Made by a program: the position numbers and the translations under genes. A DNA stretch of 64,000 nt from Pseudomonas simiae (GTDB lineage Bacteria > Pseudomonadota > Gammaproteobacteria > Pseudomonadales > Pseudomonadaceae). Numbering within the stretch: position 1 is the first letter of the stretch; every line of letters starts with the position of its first letter. Below are positions 41,707-50,645 of this stretch, one piece after another. The notes below the pieces were generated by a model. That model saw only the letters and a program-made list of their open reading frames with translations, searched no databases and was not told the origin of the DNA. The stretch is taken from NCBI RefSeq assembly GCF_900111895.1, contig NZ_FOKB01000006.1, positions 248,001 to 312,000 of the forward strand, written 5' to 3'.

Positions 41707-43623
41707 TCAGACCCTGAAGCGGCCGACCAGTGCTTGCAAATGGGTGCCCAGGCGCGCCAGTTCGGTACTCGACGCTGCGGTCTCTTCACTGGCCGCAGCC
41801 GTCTGCTCCGACACATCGCGCACATTCAGCACGCTGCGGTTGATCTCCTCGGCCACCGCGCTTTGCTGTTCGGCAGCGGTGGCGATCTGCGAGTTCATCG
41901 CCTGGATGGTCGAGACTGTCCGAGTGATGCTCGCCAGGGCACTGCCGGCACGGCGGGTCAGTTCGACGCTGCTGTCGGTCAGGCCGCGGCTGTTGTCCAT
42001 GATGGTCGCCACTTGCTGAGTGCCGCTTTGCAGGCCGACGATCAGTTCTTCGATCTCTTCGGTGGACTTCTGAGTGCGTTGGGCCAGGCTGCGCACCTCG
42101 TCCGCTACCACAGCGAAGCCCCGACCGGCTTCCCCGGCACGCGCGGCTTCAATCGCAGCGTTGAGGGCCAGCAGGTTGGTTTGCTGGGCCACGGACTTGA
42201 TCACGTCGAGCACGCTGCCGATCTTGTCGCTTTCGCGCTTCAGGTCGCCCATGGCAACCGTGGAGTTGCCCACTTCGGTGGCCAGGCGCTCGATCTGGGC
42301 GATGGCTTCGCCGACCACCTTGTCGCCTTCACGGGCCTGCTGGTCAGCCGCTACGGCCGCTTCGGAGGCTTCCTCGGCGTTACGCGCGACTTCTTGCACG
42401 GTAGCGGCCATTTCATTCATGGCGGTGGCCACCTGGTCCGTTTCGACCTTCTGGCTGTTGACCCCGGCGCTGGTCTGTTCGGTCACGGCCGACAGTTGCT
42501 CGGCGGCGCTGGCGATCTGGGTGACGCCGTCGCTGATGCCGCCGATCAGTTCGCGCAAACCGACGGTCATGCTTTGCATGGCACGTTGCAGCTGGCCCAG
42601 CTCATCCTGGCGCATGGAGGTGAGGTTGTGGCTCAGGTCGCCCGATGCCACGCGCTGGGCAACCTGGAGGGTCTGGTTCAGCGGAATCACGATCTGGCGC
42701 GTGATCGCCCAGGCGGCCACCAGACCAAAGATCAGCGCCAGTACGGTAGCCAGCAGCAAGAGTTGTTTGGCGTGCGCGGCGTCGGCGTCGCGCACCACGG
42801 TTTGCGAGAGGGTGAGTTTGTCGCTGTGGCCCAACAGCGTGTCACCCTGGGCACTCATGATCTTCAACGCAGCGGCGGCGGCGGTCTGAGAGTCACGGTA
42901 CTGGCTGACCGCCGCGCGGTAGGCTTGCAGCGAGGTGCTGGCCTCCTCCAGGTTGGCCTGGTACTGCGCGGGCAGTTGGCCCTGCAGTTCGGTGATCTTT
43001 TTCACCGCGTTATCAATGGCGTCGAGGGCCGGTTGTTCAGCTTCGACCTTGGCGCTGTAGGTGTAGCCGCGCACCTGGAAGCGCGCCTGCTGGATCAGTT
43101 TGCTCAGGTCGACCACGCTGTTGAACTGCGTGACGCTGTCGCCTTGCAGCAGGCTTTTTTCGACCTCGCTGACCTTCGCTACGGCGTTGTCGGCGGTATC
43201 GCCCAGTTTACTGCGGGCACCTTCACGCTTGAGCCCGGCCTGAACCATGGTGGCAAAGGCCTTTTTATACTGGCTCAGGGCGTCCTGTTGCTGTTCGACA
43301 AGGGCCTTGTCGTCGGGTTGTTCGATCAGGTCTGCGGCGGTTTTCAGACCACTGTCCAGCTTGGCGATCAGGTTGTTGACCGCGTCGGTGCCTTGTTCGC
43401 CGCGCCGCATTTCGAAGTCCAGGCGCGCCAGGCGCAAGTCCTTGGTCAGCCCGTTGAGGCTGGAGATATGGCCCAGCTTGTCACCGCGACTGGTGACATC
43501 GCCCAGGCCGGTCCAGCCAGTGAACATGATCAATAATGTCAGCAGTAACACCAGGCCGAAGCCCACGCCGAGTTTGGTCTTGACGCTGATATTCCCCAGC
43601 TTTTCGGCTAACCAACGATGCAT
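41707..43623 (-). CDS. Methyl-accepting chemotaxis protein, HBM type (probable McpK ortholog by position)
   Basis: The receptor has 638 residues. Membrane helix 1 (about 17-37, GVGFGLVLLLTLLIMFTGW) is followed by a helical periplasmic domain of about 245 residues containing LARLDFEMRRGEQG and QARFQVRGYTYS, repeated features of the two helical modules in HBM sensors. Helix 2, HAMP (LNQTLQVAQRVASGDLSHNL) and a signalling domain with QQTNLLALNAAIEAARAGE follow. ATG 43623 has AGGGGAG upstream. It lies next to rsmE and tat as does P. aeruginosa PA5072 (McpK), which senses alpha-ketoglutarate; the same ligand is plausible but unproven. Confidence 0.9.
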   Translation of the reverse strand: MHRWLAEKLGNISVKTKLGVGFGLVLLLTLLIMFTGWTGLGDVTSRGDKLGHISSLNGLTKDLRLARLDFEMRRGEQGTDAVNNLIAKLDSGLKTAADLIEQPDDKALVEQQQDALSQYKKAFATMVQAGLKREGARSKLGDTADNAVAKVSEVEKSLLQGDSVTQFNSVVDLSKLIQQARFQVRGYTYSAKVEAEQPALDAIDNAVKKITELQGQLPAQYQANLEEASTSLQAYRAAVSQYRDSQTAAAAALKIMSAQGDTLLGHSDKLTLSQTVVRDADAAHAKQLLLLATVLALIFGLVAAWAITRQIVIPLNQTLQVAQRVASGDLSHNLTSMRQDELGQLQRAMQSMTVGLRELIGGISDGVTQIASAAEQLSAVTEQTSAGVNSQKVETDQVATAMNEMAATVQEVARNAEEASEAAVAADQQAREGDKVVGEAIAQIERLATEVGNSTVAMGDLKRESDKIGSVLDVIKSVAQQTNLLALNAAIEAARAGEAGRGFAVVADEVRSLAQRTQKSTEEIEELIVGLQSGTQQVATIMDNSRGLTDSSVELTRRAGSALASITRTVSTIQAMNSQIATAAEQQSAVAEEINRSVLNVRDVSEQTAAASEETAASSTELARLGTHLQALVGRFRV

Positions 43624-43711
43624 GCTGCGAACTCCCCTGGAACAAGGCTTGGACTTATTCAAAGGGTATCGGCGGTGACAGACTTTTCTGTAGGAGGGCG
43701 GCGAGTGAGAT

Positions 43712-44419
43712 TTAGAAGAGACGGGCGAGCAGGGCGGTGACGGCGGTTTCGACGCGCAGGATGCGCGCGCCCAACTGCACGGGCTGCAAGCCAGCTTGGG
43801 TGAGCAGGTCCACTTCGTAGGGAATCCAGCCACCTTCCGGGCCGATCGCCAGGGTCACCGGCTCGTCCAGTCCGCGTGGGCAGGCCGGGTAATCACCGGG
43901 ATGGCCAATCAGCCCCAGGCTGCCTGCGGCCATGGCCGGCAGGCGGTCTTCGACGAAGGGCTTGAAGCGTTTTTCGATGATGATCTCGGGCAATACCGTG
44001 TCCCGCGCCTGTTCAAGGCCGAGGATCAATTGCTCGCGAATCGCCTCAGGTTCCAGGAATGGGGTTTGCCAGAAGCTCTTTTCGACCCGGTAGCTGTTGA
44101 CCAGCACCACCTTGGGCACGCCCATCGCCGCCACAGTCTGCAATACCCGACGCAGCATCTTTGGGCGGGGAAGGGCCAGCAGCAGGGTCAGCGGCAGCTT
44201 GGCCGGTGGTGGTTGGTCGACGCTCACTTGCAGCTCGGCTTCGGTGGCTTCCAGGCGCAGCAGTTGCGCATTGCCCATCAGCCCGCCAATGCGGCCGACG
44301 CGCAGGCTGTCGCCGACGACGGCGCGATGGACTTCCTGCATGTGCACCAGGCGCCGATCACGCAGTACCACGCGGTCGGCCGCGATGAAGTCGGCCTCTT
44401 CCAGTAGCAGCAGGTTCAC
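43712..44419 (-). CDS. rsmE: 16S rRNA (uracil-1498-N3)-methyltransferase
   Basis: The SPOUT-class methyltransferase has 235 residues and modifies U1498 of 16S rRNA. An N-terminal PUA-like part precedes the knotted SAM-binding domain, with LAIGPEGGWIPYE and LGARILRVETAVTAL as the diagnostic C-terminal motifs. The start is GTG 44419, which overlaps the tatC stop by four bases, so it is translated with tatABC at the end of the minus-strand run. Confidence 0.95.
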   Translation of the reverse strand: MNLLLLEEADFIAADRVVLRDRRLVHMQEVHRAVVGDSLRVGRIGGLMGNAQLLRLEATEAELQVSVDQPPPAKLPLTLLLALPRPKMLRRVLQTVAAMGVPKVVLVNSYRVEKSFWQTPFLEPEAIREQLILGLEQARDTVLPEIIIEKRFKPFVEDRLPAMAAGSLGLIGHPGDYPACPRGLDEPVTLAIGPEGGWIPYEVDLLTQAGLQPVQLGARILRVETAVTALLARLF

Positions 44420-45204
44420 GGCTGGGTCGCTGGCGGCTGGTCGTCGTCAGGCTGATCATCCGGGTGTTCGCCGCGCTTGCTGATCAAGCCGCTGAACAGG
44501 ATGCCGATCTCGAACAGCATCCACATCGGTACGGCCAGCAAGGTCTGGGAGAAGATGTCCGGCGGCGTGAGGATCATGCCGACCACGAAGCAGCCGATGA
44601 TCACGTACGGGCGGATTTTCTTCAGGTACGCCACGTTGACCACGCCGATCCACACCAGCAGTACCACGGCCACCGGAATTTCGAAGGCCACGCCAAAAGC
44701 GAAGAACAGCGTCATCACGAAGTCGAGGTAGCTGGTGATGTCCGTCATCATTTCCACGCCGGCCGGGGTGGCGGCGGCGAAGAATTTGAAGATCAGCGGG
44801 AACACCAGGAAGTAGGCGAACGCCATGCCGGTGTAGAACAGCAGGATGCTCGACACCAGCAACGGCACGGCGATGCGCTTCTCATGCTTGTACAGGCCCG
44901 GTGCGATAAAGCCCCAGATCTGGTGCAGGATCACCGGGATCGCCAGGAACAGCGACACCATCATGGTCAGCTTCAACGGCGTGAGGAACGGCGACGACAC
45001 ATCGGTGGCGATCATCGTCGCACCGGCCGGCAGGTACTGGCGCAGTGGTGTGGAGACGAAGGTGTAGATCTGCTGGGTAAAGGCGAACAACCCGGCAAAG
45101 ATGATGAAGATGGCCGCTACGCAACGCAGCAGGCGGGTACGCAGCTCGGTGAGGTGCGAGACCAGCGGCATATGCTGGTCGTTTTCCGGTTTATCAGCGC
45201 TCAT
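44416..45204 (-). CDS. tatC: Sec-independent protein translocase TatC
   Basis: The protein has 262 residues with six membrane helices. It is the main receptor for twin-arginine signal peptides together with TatB. Conserved features are the N-terminal MPLVSHLTELRTRLLR, the ALSV-type region LFLAIPVILHQIWGFIAPGLYKHEKR, and FGVAFEIPVAVVLL. Its start overlaps the tatB stop by four bases, and its end overlaps the rsmE start. Confidence 0.97.
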   Translation of the reverse strand: MSADKPENDQHMPLVSHLTELRTRLLRCVAAIFIIFAGLFAFTQQIYTFVSTPLRQYLPAGATMIATDVSSPFLTPLKLTMMVSLFLAIPVILHQIWGFIAPGLYKHEKRIAVPLLVSSILLFYTGMAFAYFLVFPLIFKFFAAATPAGVEMMTDITSYLDFVMTLFFAFGVAFEIPVAVVLLVWIGVVNVAYLKKIRPYVIIGCFVVGMILTPPDIFSQTLLAVPMWMLFEIGILFSGLISKRGEHPDDQPDDDQPPATQP

Positions 45205-45605
45205 GGGGCTCGCGGCGGCAATGTAGGGTCATGGGGCGCGGGCGACGCGGTGGGCGTCGGCGCAGGCTCGGTTGGCGCGGTCGGTGCCACGGGTGCGGCC
45301 TCAACCGCAGGCGCGATGCTGTTTTCGACAGCGGGCTCCGCCGGTTTGGCGGGCTCATGCACGGGCGACAGAATCTTCCGGGCTTCCTGTTCCAACGACA
45401 GAATATGCTCGTTGTGCAGTTGCCGACGGATCTCGTCGGCGCCGATTTCCCGTTCAACTTCCTGTTTGATGGCGTTGAAACTGCGTTTCAGGCGCCCGAT
45501 CCACAGGCCGGCCGTGCGTGCTGCACCGGGCAGGCGTTCCGGCCCCAGTACCAGCAGGGCCACGAGGCCGACGAGCAGCAGTTCAGAGAAGCTGATACCA
45601 AACAT
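45201..45605 (-). CDS. tatB: Sec-independent protein translocase TatB
   Basis: The protein has 134 residues. An N-terminal membrane helix (MFGISFSELLLVGLVALLVL) with the glutamate typical of TatB is followed by GPERLPGAARTAG and an amphipathic helix, then a Pro/Ala-rich tail. It pairs with TatC in the receptor complex. It starts ten bases after tatA. Confidence 0.96.
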   Translation of the reverse strand: MFGISFSELLLVGLVALLVLGPERLPGAARTAGLWIGRLKRSFNAIKQEVEREIGADEIRRQLHNEHILSLEQEARKILSPVHEPAKPAEPAVENSIAPAVEAAPVAPTAPTEPAPTPTASPAPHDPTLPPRAP

Positions 45606-45615
45606 TAGTCAGTGC

Positions 45616-45894
45616 TCACGAGTCTTTGCGGGTCGGCTCTTCGACTTTCTCAGCCTGTACGTCGAAGGTGCGACGCTCGGTGATCGGCTGAGTGGCCTGC
45701 GGGTGCACAGGCTGCGCCGGGGGGACCGGGTTGGCGGCGGGATCGGCCGGCTTTTCGTCGTCGTTCATGGCTTTGCGAAAGCCCTTGATCGACTCGCCCA
45801 CGTCGGTGCCCAGGTTCTTCAGTTTCTTGGTGCCGAACACCAGTACCACCACCACCAGGATGACGATCCAGTGTTTCCAGTCAAAAATGCCCAT
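45616..45894 (-). CDS. tatA: Sec-independent protein translocase TatA
   Basis: The protein has 92 residues. A short membrane helix (MGIFDWKHWIVILVVVVLV) is followed by FGTKKLKNLGTDVGESIKGF, the classic hinge and amphipathic helix that multimerise to form the translocation pore. A proline-rich tail follows. It is the first tat gene after hisE, spaced 26 bases from it. Confidence 0.96.
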   Translation of the reverse strand: MGIFDWKHWIVILVVVVLVFGTKKLKNLGTDVGESIKGFRKAMNDDEKPADPAANPVPPAQPVHPQATQPITERRTFDVQAEKVEEPTRKDS

Positions 45895-45920
45895 GCTGCA
45901 AATCCTCTAGTCTTGGTTAT

Positions 45921-46253
45921 TCAGGCGGACGGGCGCGAGGCCTTCTCGGCATGCCCGGACAAGCCGAAGCGACGGTCCAGTTCATCCAGCACTGCCTGCG
46001 GATGCTGCCCCAGTTGGGCGAGCATGACCAGGCTATGGAACCATAGGTCGGCGGTTTCGTAGATGACATCGCTGCAGTCGCCGCTGATTTGCGCGTCCTT
46101 AGCGGCGATGATGGTCTCGACGGATTCTTCGCCGAGTTTTTCCAGGATCTTGTTCAAGCCCTTGTGGTACAGGCTGGCGACGTAGGAGCTGTCGGCATCC
46201 GCGCCTTTGCGGTCTTCCAGCACCTGGGCCACGCGGTTCAGGGTATCGCTCAT
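45921..46253 (-). CDS. hisE: Phosphoribosyl-ATP pyrophosphatase
   Basis: The 110-residue enzyme catalyses the second step of histidine synthesis, hydrolysing PR-ATP to PR-AMP. The MazG-like helices carry EESVETIIAAKDAQ and the metal-binding acidic residues, followed by ADLWFHSLVMLAQ. It is a separate gene from hisI, as usual in Pseudomonas, and starts three bases after it. A histidine synthesis pair thus lies about 19 kb from the histidine degradation genes. Confidence 0.96.
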   Translation of the reverse strand: MSDTLNRVAQVLEDRKGADADSSYVASLYHKGLNKILEKLGEESVETIIAAKDAQISGDCSDVIYETADLWFHSLVMLAQLGQHPQAVLDELDRRFGLSGHAEKASRPSA

Positions 46254-46256
46254 GTC

Positions 46257-46649
46257 TTAGTGTCCTGCCGAGTAAATGGCGTCGGGGTCTTTGAGCACCG
46301 GCTCGACGGTCTTCCATTCGCCATTTTCGAAAACGCGATAGAAGCAGCTGTGGCGGCCGGTGTGGCAGGCGATGTCGCCGATCTGCTCGACCATGAGGAT
46401 CACCACGTCGGCGTCGCAGTCGATGCGCATCTCGTGCAGGGTCTGCACGTGCCCGGACTCTTCGCCCTTGCGCCACAGTTTGCCACGCGAGCGTGACCAG
46501 TAGATGGCACGCTGCTCAGCGGCGGTGAGGCTCAAGGCCTCACGGTTCATCCAGGCCATCATCAGCACGCGCCCGGTCTTGTAGTCCTGGGCAATGGCCG
46601 GCACCAGGCCGTCACTGTCCCACTTGATATCGTCCAGCCAGTCTTTCAT
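46257..46649 (-). CDS. hisI: Phosphoribosyl-AMP cyclohydrolase
   Basis: The 130-residue enzyme opens the purine ring of PR-AMP in the third step of histidine synthesis. The motifs MMAWMNREAL, SRSRGKLWRKGEESGH and the metal ligands DCDAD and CHTGRHSCFYR are present. ATG 46649 is chosen; the frame continues upstream over antisense of ubiB without similarity. It is located between ubiB and hisE on the minus strand. Confidence 0.96.
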   Translation of the reverse strand: MKDWLDDIKWDSDGLVPAIAQDYKTGRVLMMAWMNREALSLTAAEQRAIYWSRSRGKLWRKGEESGHVQTLHEMRIDCDADVVILMVEQIGDIACHTGRHSCFYRVFENGEWKTVEPVLKDPDAIYSAGH

Positions 46650-46690
46650 GTTCGGCTCCGGCAATTTGCGACAGTGTATAACCGGATTGG

Positions 46691-48295
46691 CTATCGACGC
46701 ACGATCAGATAGATACCCACGGCGACCATGATGCCAGCCGGCCAGTGGCCCAGTTGGTTCAGCGGGCCACCGATGGCCAGCATCACCCCACCGACCAGGT
46801 GAGCAGCGCCCAGCAGGCGCAGGAACCAGTCGTCCTTGCGCTTCTTCCAAGGCGGCGCCGGGTCCTTGGCGTGGGGCTGGGACATGCGCTCCAGCAGGTC
46901 GCGGGTCATGTTGGCCAGGTGCGGCAGTTGTTCCATCTGGCTGTGCAGGTTGCCCAGCACGGTTTTCGGGCTCATGCGCTCGCGCATCCAGCGTTCCAGG
47001 AACGGCTGGGCGGTGTTCCACAGGTCGAGGTCCGGGTACAGCTGGCGGCCCAGGCCTTCGATGTTCAGCAGGGTTTTTTGCAGCAATACCAACTGTGGCT
47101 GCACTTCCATGTTGAAGCGCCGCGCGGTCTGGAACAGGCGCATCAGCACCTGGCCGAAGGAAATATCTTTTAATGGTTTTTCGAAGATCGGCTCGCACAC
47201 GGTGCGGATCGCCGCTTCGAATTCGTTGAGCTTGGTTTCCGCCGGCACCCAGCCCGAATCGATGTGCAACTGCGCCACACGCCGGTAGTCGCGCTTGAAG
47301 AAGGCGAACAGGTTGCGGGCCAGGTAGTCCTGGTCTTCCGGGGTCAGGCTGCCGACGATGCCGCAGTCGATCGCGATGTACTGCGGGCTCCACGGGTTCA
47401 CGGTGCTGACAAAGATGTTGCCGGGGTGCATGTCGGCGTGGAAGAAGCTGTCGCGGAACACTTGGGTGAAGAAGATCTCCACGCCGCGCTCGGCGAGCAT
47501 CTTCATGTCGGTGCGCTGGTCGGCCAGGGTCGCGAGGTCGGTGACCTGCACGCCGTAGATGCGCTCCATCACCAGCACTTTAGGGCGGCACCAGTCCCAA
47601 TACACTTGTGGCACGTACAGCAGTGGCGAGCCTTCGAAGTTGCGCTTGAGCTGGCTGGCGTTGGCGGCTTCGCGCAGCAGGTCGAGTTCGTCGTAGATGG
47701 TTTTTTCGTAGTCGGCGACCACGTCCACCGGGTGCAGCAGGCGTGCATCGGCCGAGAAACGCTCGGCGGCACGGGCGAGGATGAACAGCCATGCCAGATC
47801 CTGGCCGATGATCGGCTTGAGGCCAGGGCGGATTACCTTTACCACCACTTCTTCGCCGGTCTTGAGCTGTGCCGCGTGCACTTGGGCCACGGAGGCCGAG
47901 GCGAGGGGCTCGACGTCGAAGCGGCTGAAGACTTCGCTGATCTTCTTGCCCAGTTGCTCTTCGATCAACGCCATTGACTGTTGGGAGTCGAACGGCGGCA
48001 CGCGGTCCTGCAGCAGCATCAACTCGTCGGCGATGTCCTCGGGCAGCAAGTCGCGGCGGGTCGAGAGGATCTGCCCGAACTTGATGAAGATCGGCCCCAG
48101 GTCCTGCAGTGCCAGGCGCAGGCGTGCGCCACGGCTCAGTGCCAGTTGTTTGCGCGGGAACCAGCGCCACGGCAGCACATAGCGCACCGCCAGCAGGAAC
48201 CACGGCAAAGGCAGGGCGAACAGCAGGTCATCGAGGCGGTAGCGGATTACGACGCGCTGGATACGAAACAAACGGCGGACGGCGAGCAGCTTCAT
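46691..48295 (-). CDS. ubiB: Ubiquinone biosynthesis kinase-like protein UbiB
   Basis: The protein has 534 residues of the ABC1/ADCK atypical kinase family and supports ubiquinone synthesis, probably as an ATPase that helps lipid precursors leave the membrane. The KxGQ motif is in FIKFGQILSTRRDLLP, followed by the alanine-rich loop LASASVAQVHAAQL, the FHADMHPGNIFV catalytic region and IDCGIVGSL. Two hydrophobic helices at the C-terminus anchor it. Its start overlaps the end of ubiJ by four bases. Confidence 0.96.
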   Translation of the reverse strand: MKLLAVRRLFRIQRVVIRYRLDDLLFALPLPWFLLAVRYVLPWRWFPRKQLALSRGARLRLALQDLGPIFIKFGQILSTRRDLLPEDIADELMLLQDRVPPFDSQQSMALIEEQLGKKISEVFSRFDVEPLASASVAQVHAAQLKTGEEVVVKVIRPGLKPIIGQDLAWLFILARAAERFSADARLLHPVDVVADYEKTIYDELDLLREAANASQLKRNFEGSPLLYVPQVYWDWCRPKVLVMERIYGVQVTDLATLADQRTDMKMLAERGVEIFFTQVFRDSFFHADMHPGNIFVSTVNPWSPQYIAIDCGIVGSLTPEDQDYLARNLFAFFKRDYRRVAQLHIDSGWVPAETKLNEFEAAIRTVCEPIFEKPLKDISFGQVLMRLFQTARRFNMEVQPQLVLLQKTLLNIEGLGRQLYPDLDLWNTAQPFLERWMRERMSPKTVLGNLHSQMEQLPHLANMTRDLLERMSQPHAKDPAPPWKKRKDDWFLRLLGAAHLVGGVMLAIGGPLNQLGHWPAGIMVAVGIYLIVRR

Positions 48296-48915
48296 GCGTT
48301 ATCGCTTGGATCAAGGGAACGGCTTAGGCGCTCGAAGCGCGCCTCAAGGCGTTCCAGGTCGATTTTGGCCTTGTCGAGTTCACGAAAGCGCGCTTGCGCT
48401 TCCCGTTCTCCGACCAGGGTGCGCGATTCTTCGCTCAGGTATTCGGCGAGGTTCTGGTTAAGGCTGGCGAACCCTTGCTGGTACCAGCGCGAGCGGCTGC
48501 GCAGGTGCCCGCTGATCAACTGGGTGGCCACTGGACCGATCCAGCGCGACAGCTCGTATTCCCAGTCCAGTTCCAGGTCCTGCAGCACGGCGGCCAGGTC
48601 CATCAGCACCGAACTGTCGCCTTCCAGCTCCACCTCGGCGCTGTGCAGGATGGCCGTCTTGTTGCGGCTCAGGGCCAGGTGCAGCAGGCTCGATGCCGGC
48701 GCACGCAGGGTACAGTCGGCTTCTGCGGCCCATTGGCTCGCGAGCATCAGGCCTTCATCGCTGGGCAGGATAAACAGCTGCAAGGCGGGGCTGCGGCAGT
48801 CGACGGCAATGACTTTGCCGCTGAGGTGCGCAAGCCGCGCCAGGGCGGTACTGTCCAGGCGCAGCACACGGTTGAGGCCGTGTTCAACGCTGGCGAGAAG
48901 GCCGGCGAACAGCAT
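48292..48915 (-). CDS. ubiJ: Ubiquinone biosynthesis accessory factor UbiJ
   Basis: The protein has 207 residues. An SCP2 (sterol carrier) domain covers about residues 15-115, and a charged coiled-coil end (ERLEARFERLSRS) follows. UbiJ works with UbiK and the Ubi metabolon to hold hydrophobic ubiquinone intermediates. Its position between ubiE and ubiB, with one- and four-base overlaps, is the usual proteobacterial arrangement and supports the name despite low sequence conservation. Confidence 0.93.
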   Translation of the reverse strand: MLFAGLLASVEHGLNRVLRLDSTALARLAHLSGKVIAVDCRSPALQLFILPSDEGLMLASQWAAEADCTLRAPASSLLHLALSRNKTAILHSAEVELEGDSSVLMDLAAVLQDLELDWEYELSRWIGPVATQLISGHLRSRSRWYQQGFASLNQNLAEYLSEESRTLVGEREAQARFRELDKAKIDLERLEARFERLSRSLDPSDNA

Positions 48916-49685
48916 CAGGGCTTGATGCCGCGATGCAGGGCGACGATGCCCGAGGTCATGTTGTGGTAGGTCACGCGGTCGAAACCGGCTTCTACCATCA
49001 TTGACTTCAGGGTTTCCTGATCGGGGTGCATGCGGATCGATTCGGCCAGGTAGCGATAGCTTTCGGCGTCATTGGTGATCAGCTTGCCCATCAATGGCAT
49101 GAAGGCGAAGGAGTAGGTGTCATAGACCTTGGACATCAGCGCGTTGGTGGGCTTGGAGAACTCCAGCACCAACAGGCGGCCGCCCGGCTTGAGGACGCGC
49201 AGCATCGAGCGGATCGCGTCTTCCTTGTGGGTCACGTTGCGCAGGCCGAAGGCGATGGTCACGCAGTCGAAATGGTTGTCGGGGAACGGCAACTTTTCAG
49301 CGTCGGCCTGGACGAACTCGATATTGCCCGCCACGCCCTTGTCGAGCAGGCGGTCACGGCCGACCTTGAGCATCGAACCGTTGATGTCCGCCAAGACCAC
49401 CTGGCCGGTCGGGCCAACGAGCTTGGAGAACTTGGCCGCCAGGTCGCCCGTACCACCGGCGATGTCCAGTACGCGGTTGCCGGTGCGAACACCCGACAGC
49501 TCGATGGTGAACCGCTTCCACAGGCGGTGCATGCCACCGGAGAGCACGTCGTTCATCAGGTCATACTTGGCCGCTACGGAATGGAACACCTCAGCGACTT
49601 TTTCCGCTTTCTGGCTTTCCGGGACGTTCTTGAAGCCGAAGTGAGTGGTGGGTTCGGCATCGCTGCCTTTGCGCTGATCAGTCAT
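48915..49685 (-). CDS. ubiE: Ubiquinone/menaquinone biosynthesis C-methyltransferase
   Basis: The SAM-dependent methyltransferase has 256 residues and adds the C-2 methyl group of the quinone ring. The family motifs YDLMNDVLSGGMHRLWK, VLDIAGGTGDLAAKF (SAM site) and AFGLRNVTHKEDA are clear. ATG 49685 is used; the longer frame to 49748 lacks similarity. It is the first gene of the ubiE-ubiJ-ubiB-hisI-hisE-tatABC-rsmE run and diverges from the PHA-related genes. Confidence 0.97.
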   Translation of the reverse strand: MTDQRKGSDAEPTTHFGFKNVPESQKAEKVAEVFHSVAAKYDLMNDVLSGGMHRLWKRFTIELSGVRTGNRVLDIAGGTGDLAAKFSKLVGPTGQVVLADINGSMLKVGRDRLLDKGVAGNIEFVQADAEKLPFPDNHFDCVTIAFGLRNVTHKEDAIRSMLRVLKPGGRLLVLEFSKPTNALMSKVYDTYSFAFMPLMGKLITNDAESYRYLAESIRMHPDQETLKSMMVEAGFDRVTYHNMTSGIVALHRGIKP

Positions 49686-49829
49686 ATCGCTGTCACCAAA
49701 AGAGAATGCGGGACATGATAATCCCCAAGGCCTACTTTGTCTTGGCAAGGCTGCAGGTAAGATGGGTGGTCACCGAGACCTTTTGCCGCATCGAAGGTAT
49801 CCACTTCCCCATAAAGAGGAGTCATTGCA

Positions 49830-50105
49830 ATGGCCCGTATAACCGTTGAGCGTGCACATTCCCTGGGTAAAGAAGGCGCACGTGCAAAGGCCGACAAGTT
49901 GGCGCACAAACTCAAGGAGCACTATGGCCTGGAGCCGTCGTGGTCCGGCGATACCTTGAACCTCAAGCGTTCGGGGGTTAAGGGCACTGTAGTCGTCGCC
50001 GATGATTCGTTGCGCATTGATGTGGAACTGGGCCTGTTGATGTCGGCCATGAGTGGCACCATCAAGTCCGAAATCGAAAAGGCCCTGGATAAAGCGTTGG
50101 CGTGA
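49830..50105 (+). CDS. Polyhydroxyalkanoic acid system family protein
   Basis: The small protein has 91 residues. It resembles the PHA granule-region family (MARITVERAHSLGKEGARAKADKLA, then GLLMSAMSGTIKSEIEKALDKAL). The family is found near phasin genes, and its exact role is unknown. ATG 49830 follows AGAGGAG. It lies 105 bases upstream of phaI in the same direction, a gap with no obvious terminator. Confidence 0.85.
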   Translation: MARITVERAHSLGKEGARAKADKLAHKLKEHYGLEPSWSGDTLNLKRSGVKGTVVVADDSLRIDVELGLLMSAMSGTIKSEIEKALDKALA

Positions 50106-50210
50106 TCAACCTGTTCTTAGGGTGCCGATTCTAATTTTCCAGCCTACTTTGTGCCCAAGCCCTCAACTCCTGTGGGCCGTTCCTCCACCCTATTCTGCGT
50201 GAGGTGCACC

Positions 50211-50633
50211 ATGGCCAAAGTTATCCTGAAGAAAAAAATCGACGCCCAGACCACTACCTTGAGCGAGGTTAAATCCTACGCCCGCAAGATCTGGCTGGCA
50301 GGACTTGGTGCTTATGCCAAGGTCGGAAGCGAGGGCGGCGATTACTTCAAAGAGTTGGTTAAAGCCGGTCAACATGTTGAAAGTAAAGGTAAAAAAGTTG
50401 CAGTTGAACAACTTGAAGCCGCCAACAGTCAGATTGACCAAGTAAAGAGTAATGTCTCCTCCGTCAAAGGTCTGGTAGAAGTTCAGCTTGATAAAGTTGA
50501 AAAAGCTTTTGACACTCGTGTTGCCAGTGCCTTGAATCGAATCGGCATTGCGTCTAAACATGACGTTGAGACACTCTCTGCTAAGCTCGAAGAGCTGACG
50601 ACATTGCTAGAACGTGTCGCGCGTAAACACTAA
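50211..50633 (+). CDS. phaI: Phasin PhaI (PHA granule-associated)
   Basis: The granule-coating phasin has 140 residues. The shared phasin core is ARKIWLAGLGAYAKVGSEGGDYFKEL, followed by long amphipathic helices and a C-terminal coiled coil. ATG 50211 follows GAGG. Codon use is visibly AT-richer than in neighbours (many AAA, GTT, GTA, AGT). It is followed by phaF after 12 bases. Confidence 0.92.
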   Translation: MAKVILKKKIDAQTTTLSEVKSYARKIWLAGLGAYAKVGSEGGDYFKELVKAGQHVESKGKKVAVEQLEAANSQIDQVKSNVSSVKGLVEVQLDKVEKAFDTRVASALNRIGIASKHDVETLSAKLEELTTLLERVARKH

Positions 50634-50645
50634 GGAGACATCGGG

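Noticed and set aside
46650..47393. Upstream extension of hisI giving a 378-residue product
   Set aside because: The extension is antisense or out of frame to ubiB and unlike any HisI. ATG 46649 gives the standard protein.
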